Origin: Staphylococcus pettenkoferi
Lineage (GTDB): Bacteria > Bacillota > Bacilli > Staphylococcales > Staphylococcaceae
Length of the DNA stretch: 64,000 nucleotides
Reading direction: 5' to 3'
Assembly (NCBI RefSeq): GCF_026659735.1
Contig: NZ_JANSKK010000007.1
Coordinates: forward strand, 186,001 to 250,000
Within the stretch, counting starts at the first letter, position 1, and each line of letters begins with the position of its first letter. The notes under the pieces are model-generated. The model made no database searches. It saw only the letters and a program-made list of their open reading frames with translations, and was not told the origin of the DNA. The position numbers and the translations under genes are program-made. Below, piece by piece: positions 38,721-50,227 of the stretch.

Positions 38721-41006
38721 TTATACTAAAATCTTTTCGTCATTTGATTTTTTCTCTTTGTGTACGACAAGTTTACCATTATTTTTCTTCAACTCGCGTT
38801 TTTTCATAATACCCCAAAGAGGCACGGCGATGAATACAGATGAAATCACACCTGAAACTAAGCCGATGAGTAATGCGAGTGAGAAGTTAAAGATACTTGT
38901 TGCACCAAAGATGAGCAATGCGATAACCACAACAACTACAGTAAGTACTGTGTTAATGGAACGCGTCATTGTTTGTCTAATTGATCTATTGACGATGTCA
39001 TCAATTTGTTTTGGTTCGCGAATGATTTTCACTTTCTGCAAGTTCTCACGTACACGGTCAAAGGTAACGATGGTATCGTTGATTGAATAACCGACAATCG
39101 TTAAGACGGCTGCGATAAATGTGATATCCACTTCAAGTCTAAAGATACTGAATACCGCAACCATGATAAAGACGTCGTGGAGTAAAGCGAGAATTGCGGA
39201 AAGACCCATGCGCCACTCGAAACGTAGTGTAACGTAAATAATGATACCAATCGAAGCGAGTGCGAGAGCTTTCATCGCGTTCTTAGCTAACTCTTGACCA
39301 ATGAGTGGTGAAACAGTATTGACTGTTGGATCATGGCCAAATTTATCATGAACCATATTTTTCAGTTTAGAAACTTGGTTTTTATTTAAATCATCTTTGA
39401 ATTGCACGGTAACATTTTTACCACTCTCACCAATTGAGATTTGATCTGGCTTGTAATTCGCTTTATCGAATGTCTCAGTGACTTTATCTTGTTTCACTTT
39501 GTTATCTGTAGTGAAGTCCACACGTGTACCACTTGAGAAGTCGATACCTAAGTTCAATCTAAAGATGAAGAGAATGACTGCACCGACGATAACGATAAGC
39601 ACACTTAGTGTTAATAACGGTTTTGCGAGTTTCATAAAGTCGAGACGTTCATATGGCGTCTTGAGATCATGAACATCTTTACCTTCGTTAATATCGTGAC
39701 GATCTTTCTTAGACACACCGAATAGCCAGTATGATTTCTTGAAGTAGTTTGAAGAAATCAATAATGACATTAGAATTCTTGATAAGAATACGGCCGTTAC
39801 GAAGATCATTAAGATACCGAGTAAGAGTAACGTTGCGAAACCTTTAACTGAACTTTCCCCGAAGAAGAAAAGTACAGCAGCGGCGATAACAGTTGTTAAG
39901 TTGGCATCGACGATCGTTAAGAACGAGCTCTTATTCGCTTTCTTATATGCCTGTTTTAACGTTCGTCCAACTTTCAATTCGTCTTTAATCCGCTCGTACA
40001 TGATAATGTTGGCGTCCACTGCCATACCTACACCGAGCACGAGGGCTGCGATACCTGGCAATGTGAGCACACCAGAAATAAAGTTGAAAGCGACGAGTGT
40101 TAAATAGATATATGCAGTTAATGCGATGTTAGCGACTAAACCTGGAAGTCTGTAGAAACCAAGCATAAATAAGTACACAACTGCTACACCTACGAGAGAT
40201 GCAAAGAGTGTCTTATTCAACGCATCTTGACCGAATTGCGCGCCGACAGAGTTAGAATAAATTTCTTTTAAGTCGACTGGTAATGAACCTGCATTGAGTA
40301 AGTCAGCGATTTGTTTTGCACGTTCTACGCCTTCCTTACCATTGAAGCCACCAGAAATTTCAACACTATCACTGTTGATTGGTTGATCTACATTGGCTGC
40401 AGAAACGTACTTCGGTTTCTTACCTTCTTGTTCTTTCTTAGACTCTTTATGGTAAGAATCGCCTTTTTCATAGTCTAACCAAACGACCATGACATTCTCT
40501 TTTTTCTTAGAGATTTCTTCCGTAACCTTTCTGAACTTGTCAGAATCTTTCACTTTGAAAGTAACAGTTGGTGAGTTTGTATTTTGTTTAAATTCTTGTT
40601 TCGCTGTCCCTTGTTTCAAGTCTTTACCTGTAAGTTTGACGTTATCATCAGCGTCACGTACAGTGAGTTTCGCTTTAGAAGAGAGGATGTCTCGTGCTTG
40701 TGATTGGTTCTTAATACCAGCAAGTTGTACACGAATACGGTTCTTATCCTCTACTTGAATCTTCGGCTCGGATACCCCGAGAGAGTTGACACGGTTCTCC
40801 AACGTTTTAGATGTGGATTTAACCGCTTTGTCGTCAATCTTATCACCTTTGTCTAGTGGGTTAACTTGATAGAGGACTTCGAATCCCCCTTGCAAGTCTA
40901 GACCTAAGTTTACGTTTTTAACTACGCTCTTATATGTAAGTCCCATACCAGCGAATAATAATACGACTAACAGTATGAACGCAGCTATTCTACTTCCTTT
41001 CTTCAC
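38721..41006 (-). CDS. secDF: Protein translocase fusion SecDF
   Basis: A 761-residue SecD-SecF fusion, as usual in Bacilli. The SecD half (about 1-430) has TM1, the large extracellular P1 region (VNLGLDLQGGFEVLYQV, NSVGAQFGQDALNKTL) and five TMs including GVGMAVDANIIMYERIKDEL; the SecF half (about 455-761) repeats the plan with NLGIDFSSGTRVDF and VGYSINDTIVTFDRVRENL. The two D..N/D transmembrane aspartate motifs used for proton-driven pulling are present. It assists SecYEG export. Confidence 0.97.
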   Translation of the reverse strand: MKKGSRIAAFILLVVLLFAGMGLTYKSVVKNVNLGLDLQGGFEVLYQVNPLDKGDKIDDKAVKSTSKTLENRVNSLGVSEPKIQVEDKNRIRVQLAGIKNQSQARDILSSKAKLTVRDADDNVKLTGKDLKQGTAKQEFKQNTNSPTVTFKVKDSDKFRKVTEEISKKKENVMVVWLDYEKGDSYHKESKKEQEGKKPKYVSAANVDQPINSDSVEISGGFNGKEGVERAKQIADLLNAGSLPVDLKEIYSNSVGAQFGQDALNKTLFASLVGVAVVYLFMLGFYRLPGLVANIALTAYIYLTLVAFNFISGVLTLPGIAALVLGVGMAVDANIIMYERIKDELKVGRTLKQAYKKANKSSFLTIVDANLTTVIAAAVLFFFGESSVKGFATLLLLGILMIFVTAVFLSRILMSLLISSNYFKKSYWLFGVSKKDRHDINEGKDVHDLKTPYERLDFMKLAKPLLTLSVLIVIVGAVILFIFRLNLGIDFSSGTRVDFTTDNKVKQDKVTETFDKANYKPDQISIGESGKNVTVQFKDDLNKNQVSKLKNMVHDKFGHDPTVNTVSPLIGQELAKNAMKALALASIGIIIYVTLRFEWRMGLSAILALLHDVFIMVAVFSIFRLEVDITFIAAVLTIVGYSINDTIVTFDRVRENLQKVKIIREPKQIDDIVNRSIRQTMTRSINTVLTVVVVVIALLIFGATSIFNFSLALLIGLVSGVISSVFIAVPLWGIMKKRELKKNNGKLVVHKEKKSNDEKILV

Positions 41007-41233
41007 ATGAACACCTCATTGTTAACTAATGTCTTAATCATACTTGATACGTATGCGTTAGTTCAAGCTATTATCGGTCTTTCTCTTTGTCTATGACCTA
41101 CTTATAATAACATACAACATTTATAATCCAAACTATCAAAGTATTTCACAATCTATTATGTATCTTTGTTCAGTTGAAGTCACTAAATATCTATACGAAT
41201 AGTAATATTCCACCTTCAACCCTTCTCAGTAGA
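41007..41233. other. Non-coding region upstream of secDF
   Basis: AT-rich minus-strand leader region of secDF. No ORF or convincing structured element apart from the yajC terminator beyond it. Confidence 0.35.
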
Positions 41234-41281
41234 TTAAAAAAGGATTCAAGTTGATACTGTCCAGTACATCTTGAACCCTTC
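41234..41281 (-). terminator. yajC terminator
   Basis: Arms AAGGGTTCAAG and CTTGAATCCTT on the minus strand with a T run after the hairpin (plus-strand A tract at 41236-41241). Confidence 0.88.
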
Positions 41282-41313
41282 CTCATTCCATGACATTATG
41301 TCATAGTGATTAA

Positions 41314-41565
41314 TTATGATGGATCAATTTGTTTGATCGCTTGTTTCTCTATAGCGAGCTCTTCGCCTTTATCGTTTAACACGAGAACGACAACATTGTC
41401 ATCAACGTCGCGTACTTTCGCTTTAATACCACCTAAAGTAGTCACATGTTGACCTGGCTCGAGTTGCGTTAACATTTCACGATGCTGTTTCTGTCTCTTC
41501 TGTTGTGGACGTACCATAAACAAATACATCACAAGGAAGAGTACAACTATAATTATAATTTGCAC
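41314..41565 (-). CDS. yajC: Preprotein translocase subunit YajC, second copy
   Basis: An 83-residue YajC: one N-terminal transmembrane helix (about 2-16), then RPQQKRQKQHREMLTQLEPG, VTTLGGIKAKVRDVDDNVV and the ending AIKQIDPS. It associates with SecDF in the Sec holo-complex. GTG start with AGGAG 10 bases upstream. It stands 37 bp after a second, closely similar yajC, apparently a tandem duplication. Confidence 0.92.
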   Translation of the reverse strand: MQIIIIVVLFLVMYLFMVRPQQKRQKQHREMLTQLEPGQHVTTLGGIKAKVRDVDDNVVVLVLNDKGEELAIEKQAIKQIDPS

Positions 41566-41602
41566 AGTTAATTAACTCCTTTATTGATCAATATTTGTAT
41601 AA

Positions 41603-41863
41603 TTAAGACGGATCCACTTGCTTGATTGCAGGTTTTTCCATAGTAATTTCTGTGCCTTTGTGTAACTTGAGCACAACTGTCGTTTCATCAACAGCGTGTA
41701 CAGTTCCTTTAATACCACCAATTGTTGTTACTTTTTGGCCTTCACTTAATTGTTGCACCATTTCACGATGTTTCTTCGCTCTTCGTTGTTGTGGAATAAT
41801 CATAAACACAACTAAAACGATTAATAGAATAATAGGAATGATAAGCGTCGTCATTGAACCCAT
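41603..41863 (-). CDS. yajC: Preprotein translocase subunit YajC, first copy
   Basis: An 86-residue YajC: TM helix about 5-24, then IPQQRRAKKHREMVQQLSEG, VTTIGGIKGTVHAVDETTVV and the ending AIKQVDPS. ATG with GAGGAGG upstream; 23 bp after tgt. Comparison with the neighbour shows conservation of the whole soluble part and of the last eight residues, while the membrane helices differ. This copy has the position of the usual single yajC. Confidence 0.93.
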   Translation of the reverse strand: MGSMTTLIIPIILLIVLVVFMIIPQQRRAKKHREMVQQLSEGQKVTTIGGIKGTVHAVDETTVVLKLHKGTEITMEKPAIKQVDPS

Positions 41864-41886
41864 TAGTATATTCCTCCTCAGTATTA

Positions 41887-43038
<1,152 letters not shown>

Positions 43039-43041
43039 CTA

Positions 43042-44067
43042 TTAAATAATTAACATTGCGTCGCCGAAACTGAAGAAACGATACTGGCGTTCTACGGCTT
43101 CACGATACGCGTTAAGTACGTTCTCTCTCGTACTAAAAGCTGAGACGAGCATGACTAAAGTTGATTTCGGTAAATGGAAATTTGTGATGAGACCATCGAT
43201 GGCTTTAAACTCATAGCCAGGGTAGATAAAAATATCTGTCCAACCACTTGTGGCTACAAATTGATCGTGTTGAGATCTCACCGTTTCTAAAGTGCGCGTT
43301 GTCGTTGTTCCAACAGAAATGATACGGCCGCCTTTACGTCGCGTTTCATTAAGAAGTTGCGCAGTATTTTCTGAGATTTGATAGTATTCACTATGCATTT
43401 CATGATCATCAATATTGTCCACACTGACAGGACGGAATGTACCTAGTCCTACATGGAGCGTGATAAAGGCAATTCGAATACCTTTCGCTCTAATTGCTTC
43501 GAGTAACTCATCAGTGAAGTGTAAGCCAGCTGTGGGCGCTGCAGCAGAACCACTTTCCTTAGCATACACTGTCTGATAACGATCAGGGTCATCTAAACGT
43601 TCTTTGATGTAAGGCGGTAAAGGCATTTCACCGAGTTCGTCTAAACGCTCTTGTAAGATACCTTCATAATGAAGACGCATGATTCGACCGCCTTGATCTA
43701 ATTCCTCAATACATTCAGCCACGATCTTACCATCACCAAACGACAAACGCTGCCCGACTTTAATGCGCTTAGCAGGCTTTAGTAAGACTTCCCAATCATT
43801 GTCCTCGAGATGCGTTAACATCAGCATTTCTACTTTAGCTCCAGTTTCTTCCTTGATACCGAATAGACGCGCAGGCATCACTCGTGTATCGTTGAGCACT
43901 AAAGTATCGCCCTCTTTGAAATAGTCAATCACATCTGCAAAGTGTTGATGTGTCGTCTTCCCAGATTCTCTACCCATGACGAGCAAGCGACTTTGATCAC
44001 GATGCTTCAATGGTGTCTGCGCAATGAACGATTCTGGTAAGTCATAGTCAAATTCCTCAATATTCAC
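43042..44067 (-). CDS. queA: S-adenosylmethionine:tRNA ribosyltransferase-isomerase
   Basis: A 341-residue QueA, normal length when started at GTG 44067 (AGAGGGA upstream). Motifs are [47 protein letters not shown] near 170, [10 protein letters not shown] and the ending FSFGDAMLI. It moves the ribosyl part of SAM to preQ1-tRNA. It overlaps the end of ruvB by 11 bp. A longer reading frame exists but would lie deep in ruvB. Confidence 0.96.
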   Translation of the reverse strand: MNIEEFDYDLPESFIAQTPLKHRDQSRLLVMGRESGKTTHQHFADVIDYFKEGDTLVLNDTRVMPARLFGIKEETGAKVEMLMLTHLEDNDWEVLLKPAKRIKVGQRLSFGDGKIVAECIEELDQGGRIMRLHYEGILQERLDELGEMPLPPYIKERLDDPDRYQTVYAKESGSAAAPTAGLHFTDELLEAIRAKGIRIAFITLHVGLGTFRPVSVDNIDDHEMHSEYYQISENTAQLLNETRRKGGRIISVGTTTTRTLETVRSQHDQFVATSGWTDIFIYPGYEFKAIDGLITNFHLPKSTLVMLVSAFSTRENVLNAYREAVERQYRFFSFGDAMLII

Positions 44068-45070
44068 TTTGGTCCCTCTTTTCTCCTTTTTGAAAATGCT
44101 CATAAGCTAATGCTGTCGCACGACGTCCCCGTGGCGTACGTTCAATAAAGCCTTTTTGAATAAGGAAAGGCTCATACACATCTTCAATAGTGATACGTTC
44201 TTCGCCGATAGAAACTGCTATCGTGTCTAATCCTACAGGCCCACCGTTATATTGATCGATAATACAATTGAGCATCTTGTGATCGATATAGTCTAATCCA
44301 TGATCGTCGACTTGGAGTAAATTCAACGCTTTCTTTGTTGTTTCGATATAGATTTGATCATCCTCGTTCACTTGTTGGAAATCTCTAACACGTTTTAATA
44401 AGCGGTTCGCTACACGCGGTGTGCCACGGCTACGTTTAGCTAACTCAAGTGCACTTTCCTCATCTATTGCAGTATCTAATACTTCAGCAGTACGCGTGAT
44501 AATTTCTTTCAATTCTTCTTCACGATAGTATTCAAGGCGTAGATGGACACCGAAACGATCTCTTAACGGCGCAGTTAAACTACCTGCACGTGTCGTTGCT
44601 CCGACAAGGGTAAAAGGCGGGAGATCAATACGAATACTTCGCGCTTCTTCGCCTTTTCCAATCACAATATCTAAGAAGAAATCCTCCATAGCAGGATAAA
44701 GCACTTCTTCGACCACGCTACTGAGACGATGAATTTCGTCAATAAACAATACATCACCAGGTTGTAAGCCAGATAAGATAGCTGCCAGATCACCAGGTCT
44801 TTCAATTGAAGGACCCGAAATTGTACGGATATTGACATTCATTTCATTTGCGATGATATTAGAGAGTGTCGTCTTTCCGAGCCCAGGTGGTCCGAATAGT
44901 AGGACATGATCTAATGGTTCTTCTCTTAATTTAGCGGCTTTAATGAATACTTCTAGATTCGATTTAATCGAGTTCTGTCCGATGTACTGTCGTAATCGTG
45001 TTGGACGTAAGGATAACTCGAACGAAGATTCTTCGTTATGCATATGTTGATCGACCATTCTGTCGTCCAC
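44057..45070 (-). CDS. ruvB: Holliday junction branch-migration helicase RuvB
   Basis: A 337-residue AAA+ protein: Walker [15 protein letters not shown] near 62, Walker [16 protein letters not shown] near 110, sensor [18 protein letters not shown] near 157, arginine finger and winged-helix C terminus with [16 protein letters not shown]. It drives branch migration with RuvA. GTG start 7 bases after AGGAGG. 34 bp after ruvA. Confidence 0.97.
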   Translation of the reverse strand: MDDRMVDQHMHNEESSFELSLRPTRLRQYIGQNSIKSNLEVFIKAAKLREEPLDHVLLFGPPGLGKTTLSNIIANEMNVNIRTISGPSIERPGDLAAILSGLQPGDVLFIDEIHRLSSVVEEVLYPAMEDFFLDIVIGKGEEARSIRIDLPPFTLVGATTRAGSLTAPLRDRFGVHLRLEYYREEELKEIITRTAEVLDTAIDEESALELAKRSRGTPRVANRLLKRVRDFQQVNEDDQIYIETTKKALNLLQVDDHGLDYIDHKMLNCIIDQYNGGPVGLDTIAVSIGEERITIEDVYEPFLIQKGFIERTPRGRRATALAYEHFQKGEKRDQSEY

Positions 45071-45104
45071 TGAGGTACCTCCTTTCTATCTCACAAGAAA
45101 CGTT

Positions 45105-45710
45105 TTAAGATACGAGCATTTGTAAGCCTTGGCGCACAGCGTCATCTACACTATCAGGTGTCTCAGCCACTAATTTCTTCTCAACTTTCTTAAGTTCGCG
45201 TTTTGAATAGCCTAAAGCTTCTAAAGCAAGTAACGCTTCTTTGACAATACTTTGTGATTCATCTTGAGATGCAGTTGGTTGCAATAAGTCCATTTGACTT
45301 TCATCTGTGATTTCAACTTTTCCTTTTAAATCAAGCACAATTTGTCTCGCTGTCTTTTTACCGATACCTGGAAATTGAGTTAAATAGGCATCATTCTCGT
45401 TCTCGATCGCGCGCTTCACGTCATTAGGTGAACTACTTGCTAAGATGGCAAGTGCAGATTTCGGACCTATACCTGTCACTTTAATTAAACTTAAAAACAT
45501 CGATTTCTCTTCTTCATCGTGGAAACCATATAGTAACTGAGAATCTTCACGTACAATGAGTGAGGTATAAATCGTCACTTCTTGATCTAAATGACGTTGA
45601 AAGCGATATGAATTAGGCGTCTGGATTTCGTAACCTACTCCGCCTTGTGCTTCAACTACTACATGAGTAGGAAAGAGTTGCGTTAATGTTCCTTTAATAT
45701 ATGCGTACAC
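45105..45710 (-). CDS. ruvA: Holliday junction DNA helicase subunit RuvA
   Basis: A 201-residue RuvA: N-terminal OB fold (about 1-63), two helix-hairpin-helix motifs ([14 protein letters not shown] near 74, [16 protein letters not shown] near 110), a flexible linker, and the C-terminal RuvB-binding domain ([17 protein letters not shown]). GTG start. Part of ruvA-ruvB-queA-tgt. Confidence 0.97.
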   Translation of the reverse strand: MYAYIKGTLTQLFPTHVVVEAQGGVGYEIQTPNSYRFQRHLDQEVTIYTSLIVREDSQLLYGFHDEEEKSMFLSLIKVTGIGPKSALAILASSSPNDVKRAIENENDAYLTQFPGIGKKTARQIVLDLKGKVEITDESQMDLLQPTASQDESQSIVKEALLALEALGYSKRELKKVEKKLVAETPDSVDDAVRQGLQMLVS

Positions 45711-45724
45711 AATTACACTTCCTC

Positions 45725-46180
45725 TTAAATCGTCATACTAATAAGTTCAACTTTGGTCACATTATCGATTTCTTTCAATAAATCGACAACATCATCAAGT
45801 TCAAGGTCTGTATCCGTCGCGTCGAGCGAAAGCGTAATCGTCGCTCGATTTTTCATCGGGATACTTTGATGGATAGTCAGTACCGAAAGATGCCAAGTGG
45901 ATAATTTGTTTAACACGTTTGCTAACATACCTACGACATCATTCACATATAGGATAAGTGTGAATTCTTTCGTCGTCTGCATCTTTTCTTCTACTGGGAA
46001 AATCGTGTCACGATATTTATAGAATGCACTTCTGGATAAATCAAATTGTTTCACTGCTTCAAAAATCGACATATCCGGATCCTGTTTAAGTGCTTCTTTA
46101 ATTTTTAAAGTTTTCACTACAGATTCTGGCAGCACATCTTCTCGAATGAGAAAGAACTTTTTATAATCCTTATTGTTCAT
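45725..46180 (-). CDS. ACT domain protein (PheB/UPF0735 family)
   Basis: A 151-residue protein with an N-terminal helix-turn-helix-like part ([36 protein letters not shown]) and a C-terminal ACT domain (about 72-150, [21 protein letters not shown]). Earlier called chorismate mutase PheB in Bacillus, but no mutase residues are evident; an amino-acid-sensing regulator is more plausible. 11 bp after obg. Confidence 0.88.
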   Translation of the reverse strand: MNNKDYKKFFLIREDVLPESVVKTLKIKEALKQDPDMSIFEAVKQFDLSRSAFYKYRDTIFPVEEKMQTTKEFTLILYVNDVVGMLANVLNKLSTWHLSVLTIHQSIPMKNRATITLSLDATDTDLELDDVVDLLKEIDNVTKVELISMTI

Positions 46181-46191
46181 TTACGCCACCT

Positions 46192-47481
46192 CTATTCGAC
46201 AAATTCAAATTCTCCACCTAGTATTCTAACGATATCACCATTTTCACAACCACGTTCACGTAAAGCTTCGTCAATACCCATAGAACGCATTTGTCTAGCG
46301 AAGCGTCGTACTGCAGGGTCACTGTTAAAGTCAGTCATCTTGAATGTACGTTCAATGGCTTTACCTTGAACCACATAAGCACCGTCGTCATCACGTGTAA
46401 TCGTAAAGTGATCTTGACTTGGTGTATGTTTGTAAAGCACACGGTTGACACCGAGATCTTCTTCGGTCTTGTAGAAGTCAATATCTTTCACTTCTTCAAG
46501 TTTATCTGCAATCATAAACAAGAGTTGATCCACATTGTGATGTGTAACTGTAGATAATGGAATGATTTGCACATCTTCCTCAAGTTGCTCTTTAAAGAGT
46601 TCTAATTGATCTTCAGCTTCTGGTAAATCCATCTTGTTTGCAACCACGATTTGTGGACGATCTTCTAAGCGCTGCTCATAAGCCTTTAACTCTTTATTGA
46701 TGATTTGGTAATCTTCGTAAGGATCACGCGCTTCTGATCCACTCATATCAATCATATGAACAATGACTTTCGTACGTTCAACGTGTCTCAAGAATTGATG
46801 ACCTAAACCGACGCCATCGGATGCGCCTTCAATAAGTCCTGGCAAGTCTGCCATAACGAAGCTACGTTGATCAGGTGTGGATACTACACCTAAATTAGGT
46901 TTGATTGTTGTGAAGTGATAATTACCCACTTTCGGCTTAGCTTTCGAAACGATGGATAGTAATGTAGATTTACCAACGCTTGGGAATCCAACGAGACCTA
47001 CATCGGCTAATAGTTTAAGCTCGAGCGTAACTTCAATTTCTTCACCCGGTTCCCCATTTTCACTAAAGTCCGGTGCTGGGTTGCGTGGCGATGCGAAACG
47101 TGAGTTACCTCGGCCACCTCGACCGCCTTTAGCAATAACTGCTCTTTGTTTATGCTCCACTAGATCTGCTAATACTTCTCCATCTTCAACATCTTTGACG
47201 ATTGTGCCTGGAGGTACGTGTAGCACGAGATCTTCAGCATTTTTGCCATGCATGTTACTACTTTGGCCATTATCGCCTTTTTTAGCTTTAAAATGACGTT
47301 GGTATCTGAAATCCATTAACGTGCGCAGACCTTCGTCTACTTCAAGTACCACTGATGCCCCATTACCGCCGTCACCGCCAGCAGGTCCGCCGAAAGGTAC
47401 ATATTTCTCACGACGATAGGCAGTGATACCATTACCACCGTCACCTGCTTTGAGTAGAATCTTTACTTGATCGACAAACAT
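46192..47481 (-). CDS. obg: GTPase Obg/CgtA
   Basis: A 429-residue Obg. Glycine-rich Obg fold about 1-158 ([32 protein letters not shown]), G domain with [14 protein letters not shown] (G1), DLPGLIEGA (G3) and NKMDLPEA (G4), and the C-terminal OCT domain to the ending [10 protein letters not shown]. It acts in 50S ribosome assembly and stress signalling. The ATG at 47481 fits GAGGTGAG upstream; an upstream in-frame start would add 12 non-conserved residues. Confidence 0.97.
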   Translation of the reverse strand: MFVDQVKILLKAGDGGNGITAYRREKYVPFGGPAGGDGGNGASVVLEVDEGLRTLMDFRYQRHFKAKKGDNGQSSNMHGKNAEDLVLHVPPGTIVKDVEDGEVLADLVEHKQRAVIAKGGRGGRGNSRFASPRNPAPDFSENGEPGEEIEVTLELKLLADVGLVGFPSVGKSTLLSIVSKAKPKVGNYHFTTIKPNLGVVSTPDQRSFVMADLPGLIEGASDGVGLGHQFLRHVERTKVIVHMIDMSGSEARDPYEDYQIINKELKAYEQRLEDRPQIVVANKMDLPEAEDQLELFKEQLEEDVQIIPLSTVTHHNVDQLLFMIADKLEEVKDIDFYKTEEDLGVNRVLYKHTPSQDHFTITRDDDGAYVVQGKAIERTFKMTDFNSDPAVRRFARQMRSMGIDEALRERGCENGDIVRILGGEFEFVE

Positions 47482-47550
47482 CGTCTCACCTCTTTTTCTT
47501 AAAATGTATCCTAACAATTATATCATTAACTTAGCACTTAGAAAATAAAA

Positions 47551-47590
47551 CAAAAAATTAACACCAGTGGTCGAAACCTACTGGTGTTAA
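47551..47590 (-). terminator. rpmA terminator
   Basis: Perfect 11-bp arms TTAACACCAGT and ACTGGTGTTAA, followed by TTTTTTG on the minus strand. Confidence 0.92.
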
Positions 47591-47602
47591 CATAGACAAG
47601 TA

Positions 47603-47887
47603 TTATTCAGCTGCTGCGTATACAGAAACTTGTTTCTTGTCACGGCCTTTGCGTTCGAATTTAACAACGCCATCAATTTTAGCAAATAAAGTATCGTCTC
47701 CACCACGACCAACGTTTTGGCCTGCATGGATTTTAGTACCACGTTGGCGGAAGATGATTGAACCTGCTGTTGCAAATTGACCGTCAGCACGTTTAGCACC
47801 TAGGCGTTTAGATTCTGAGTCACGACCGTTTTTTGTTGAACTTACCCCTTTTTTAGAGGCGAAGAATTGTAAATTTAACTTTAGCAT
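47603..47887 (-). CDS. rpmA: 50S ribosomal protein L27 with cleavable N-terminal extension
   Basis: A 94-residue L27. The first nine residues MLKLNLQFF form the Firmicutes extension that must be removed by Prp, leaving [15 protein letters not shown] as the mature N terminus that reaches the peptidyl transferase centre. The rest ([40 protein letters not shown]) is standard. Last gene of rplU-prp-rpmA. Confidence 0.97.
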   Translation of the reverse strand: MLKLNLQFFASKKGVSSTKNGRDSESKRLGAKRADGQFATAGSIIFRQRGTKIHAGQNVGRGGDDTLFAKIDGVVKFERKGRDKKQVSVYAAAE

Positions 47888-47899
47888 AGGGTTTACACC

Positions 47900-48220
47900 T
47901 CACTTATAATTTAATCTTATATTATCATGATATTCTTCTTCAATCGTTTGTAATGAAACGAGCATCGCTTGTAATATCAATTGAGCTTGTTCATTATTCG
48001 TATCGACACTTCGAATATGGAAGTGTCCACCATCATCATCGTAATCAATGTCAGGTTGTTCAGCTGTTAAGCCCATAATGGCATTTACACTACCGAACAC
48101 GACTGCAGAAGCACCGGCACACACGATATCATGACCGTATTCGCCGTGGTCTGCGTGACCATCCATGACTACATCCGTCACTTGACCTTCATCATTCAAA
48201 GAAATATCAACAGTAATCAT
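47900..48220 (-). CDS. prp: Ribosomal-processing cysteine protease Prp
   Basis: A 106-residue Prp/YsxB protease. Catalytic histidine and cysteine occur in MDGHADHGEYGHDIVCAGAS near residues 20-36. It cuts the L27 extension after the FF pair, an essential step in staphylococci. It stands between rplU (2 bp) and rpmA (12 bp). Confidence 0.96.
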   Translation of the reverse strand: MITVDISLNDEGQVTDVVMDGHADHGEYGHDIVCAGASAVVFGSVNAIMGLTAEQPDIDYDDDGGHFHIRSVDTNNEQAQLILQAMLVSLQTIEEEYHDNIRLNYK

Positions 48221-48222
48221 AA

Positions 48223-48531
48223 TTAAGCGTTGATTTTGTCGATAGTTAATTTAGTGTACGGTTGACGATGACCTTTTTTACGTTTAGAGTCTTTACGACG
48301 TTTGTAAGTGAATACAGTGATCTTACGGCCACGGCCTTGTTTGTTAACTGTAGCTGTAACTGAAGCACCATCAACTGTTGGCGCACCAACTTTAACTGAG
48401 TCTCCACCTACAAATAAGACTTTATCAAATGTGAATGAGTCACCTTCGTTAGCATCTAATTTCTCAACGAAGATTTCTTGACCTTCTTCTACTTTGATTT
48501 GTTTTCCACCTGTTTCGATAATAGCAAACAT
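48223..48531 (-). CDS. rplU: 50S ribosomal protein L21
   Basis: A 102-residue L21 beginning [18 protein letters not shown] and ending [15 protein letters not shown]; usual length. The ATG at 48531 has AGGAGG 8 bases upstream and is preferred to a GTG three codons earlier. First gene of the L21-Prp-L27 operon, behind an L21 leader. Confidence 0.97.
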   Translation of the reverse strand: MFAIIETGGKQIKVEEGQEIFVEKLDANEGDSFTFDKVLFVGGDSVKVGAPTVDGASVTATVNKQGRGRKITVFTYKRRKDSKRKKGHRQPYTKLTIDKINA

Positions 48532-48541
48532 ACTTTGCACC

Positions 48542-48640
48542 TCCTATAATCTAAGTCACGCCAATTTCAGGTGACAGTCATGTACTTAAACCTGAAATCG
48601 AGCGGTTGTATGTAGCTATAAACTACTCAACTTCTGCATT
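48542..48640 (-). promoter_or_regulatory. Ribosomal protein L21 leader
   Basis: On the minus strand CGCTCGATTTCAGGT pairs with ACCTGAAATTGGCG across a short loop directly before the rplU Shine-Dalgarno. Position and stem match the L21 leader known in Firmicutes, thought to allow L21 to control its own operon. Recognition is by eye. Confidence 0.65.
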
Positions 48641-48646
48641 TTAGCA

Positions 48647-49171
48647 TTACCCATGTAGATTGTCAATCTTACGCTGAATTTTTTTGAAAAACTTGTGTAA
48701 GATCGGAAATAAAATAATCAATAATATCAAGTTGAGTATCAAGGTTGGTATGATACGGAAAAAGAGAAACGACACAATGTTAAAGTCGATGAGACCGAGC
48801 ACACCATAAATAATCGCTGAAAATATTTCAAAACCTAACGTACTGAGTAACACTAAAATAAACAACATTGACTTGTCACGATAGAATACTTTGAACAGCT
48901 GATCAAACAACACGACAAGCAATAAGTAACCAAATAAGTAAATACCATATATCGTACCAATCGTGACGTCTGTGATGATTCCTAATACGATAGATAAAAT
49001 TAAAGCGACGTTGAGACCACGATAAATACAAATCATCACGAGATACATGAGCGTGAGATGTGGGACGAAAATAATACTTGTGTGACCGATATGCATAGGG
49101 ATAACTAAACTGATAGCGACGTCAATATAGAAAAGTAAGAGACCGATTAAGAAGTAATAAAGCGCGCGCAT
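48647..49171 (-). CDS. mreD: Rod shape-determining protein MreD
   Basis: A 174-residue membrane protein with about five transmembrane segments, followed by a short basic C terminus (HKFFKKIQRKIDNL). It belongs to the MreD family of the cell-elongation machinery; in the coccus it joins MreC without MreB, guiding peptidoglycan synthesis at the sidewall or septum. The start overlaps the mreC stop (TAATG). Confidence 0.92.
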   Translation of the reverse strand: MRALYYFLIGLLLFYIDVAISLVIPMHIGHTSIIFVPHLTLMYLVMICIYRGLNVALILSIVLGIITDVTIGTIYGIYLFGYLLLVVLFDQLFKVFYRDKSMLFILVLLSTLGFEIFSAIIYGVLGLIDFNIVSFLFFRIIPTLILNLILLIILFPILHKFFKKIQRKIDNLHG

Positions 49172-50010
49172 TACTTATCCCCACTTTCGCTATCTGCTGA
49201 GCTCGCTTCACGTTTAGCCACGTAAACATGATTAAGATCACTAAGCTCTGAACCTGTCTTCACCCGAACTTGTTTCGCTAAGCCGTAGCCATCGTTCTCC
49301 ACTTTCGTTACCTCACCTATGTATAACTTACTAGGCAACTGATCTGCGAGTCCACTTGTAACGACCTTATCTCCTTTTTTGACCGAATCTTTATTATTAA
49401 TATCACTAATCACGAGTTCTCCAGTCTTATCATCATAATGATCGATTAATCCGAAGACATTTGAGTCTTTATGTTGAATATTTACTGACAAGCGATTGTT
49501 GCGTGTGTTAGTAGAGATGAGATCGACTTGGGATGAGAATTGATTCACTTTCGTAATACGACCCACAAGACCCTCTGAAGTCATGACAGCCATATTATTT
49601 TTGACGCCATCCTTTGCCCCTTTATTAATGACGATCGTATTCATCCATTGATCTGGATTTCGTCCGATAACAGTACTTGAAATAGGATCATATTTAGAAA
49701 TATCTTCAACATCTAGTTCTTTTTTATATTTTTTATTTTCAGCTTCTAGGCTTTCGTTTTTTGCCTCGAGCTGTTTGATTTTATTTTTAGTTGCTTTAGA
49801 CTCATCTCCAGAGAAGACCTTTCCGATTGAGCCTGCCACAAATTGAACAGGATAGCTGACTATACGTTGCCCAGCTGACGAAGAGTCCCCTATGTATTGT
49901 TCAACAGAAGATTGGGATTGCGAACGTATAGACAAGCCGATAAGGGCGATAAATACGATGATAGAACATAATATCACCACTAGCTTGTTATTTTTGAAAA
50001 ACTTTGACAA
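49171..50010 (-). CDS. mreC: Cell shape-determining protein MreC
   Basis: A 279-residue protein: TM helix about 12-28, a coiled coil about 75-105 (IKQLEAKNESLEAENKKYKK) and the two beta-barrel MreC domain (VIGRNPDQWMNTIVINKG, GLVGRITKVNQFSSQVDLIS, VTSGLADQLPSKLYIGEV). It ends with an extra Ser/Glu-rich tail. The TTG at 50010 stands 8 bases after AGAGG; a GTG three codons upstream overlaps that site and is less likely. Confidence 0.93.
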   Translation of the reverse strand: MSKFFKNNKLVVILCSIIVFIALIGLSIRSQSQSSVEQYIGDSSSAGQRIVSYPVQFVAGSIGKVFSGDESKATKNKIKQLEAKNESLEAENKKYKKELDVEDISKYDPISSTVIGRNPDQWMNTIVINKGAKDGVKNNMAVMTSEGLVGRITKVNQFSSQVDLISTNTRNNRLSVNIQHKDSNVFGLIDHYDDKTGELVISDINNKDSVKKGDKVVTSGLADQLPSKLYIGEVTKVENDGYGLAKQVRVKTGSELSDLNHVYVAKREASSADSESGDK

Positions 50011-50144
50011 CCTAAACACCTCTAATATAACCCGAAATTTAATGTTCTTTATTTATTCTATCTAAATGGTGTTCCTAAATAAAGTACAAAGTCTAAAGAT
50101 TACGTGAAGTTTGAGAAGAGTGATTGACGATTCGAATTAATAAA

Positions 50145-50195
50145 TACAAAGAAAGGGTTTAAGTTGAAGTTACTTCATCATCAACCTAAACCCTT
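50145..50195 (-). terminator. Terminator of the 51-residue protein gene
   Basis: Minus strand AAGGGTTTAGGTTGA pairs with TTCAACTTAAACCCTT (one bulge), then TCTTTG. Confidence 0.75.
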
Positions 50196-50227
50196 ACAAT
50201 CATATTCGAAGACGTTATTATGCTATT

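Noticed and set aside
46952..47296. Plus-strand 114-codon ORF
   Set aside because: Shadow of the glycine-rich part of obg.
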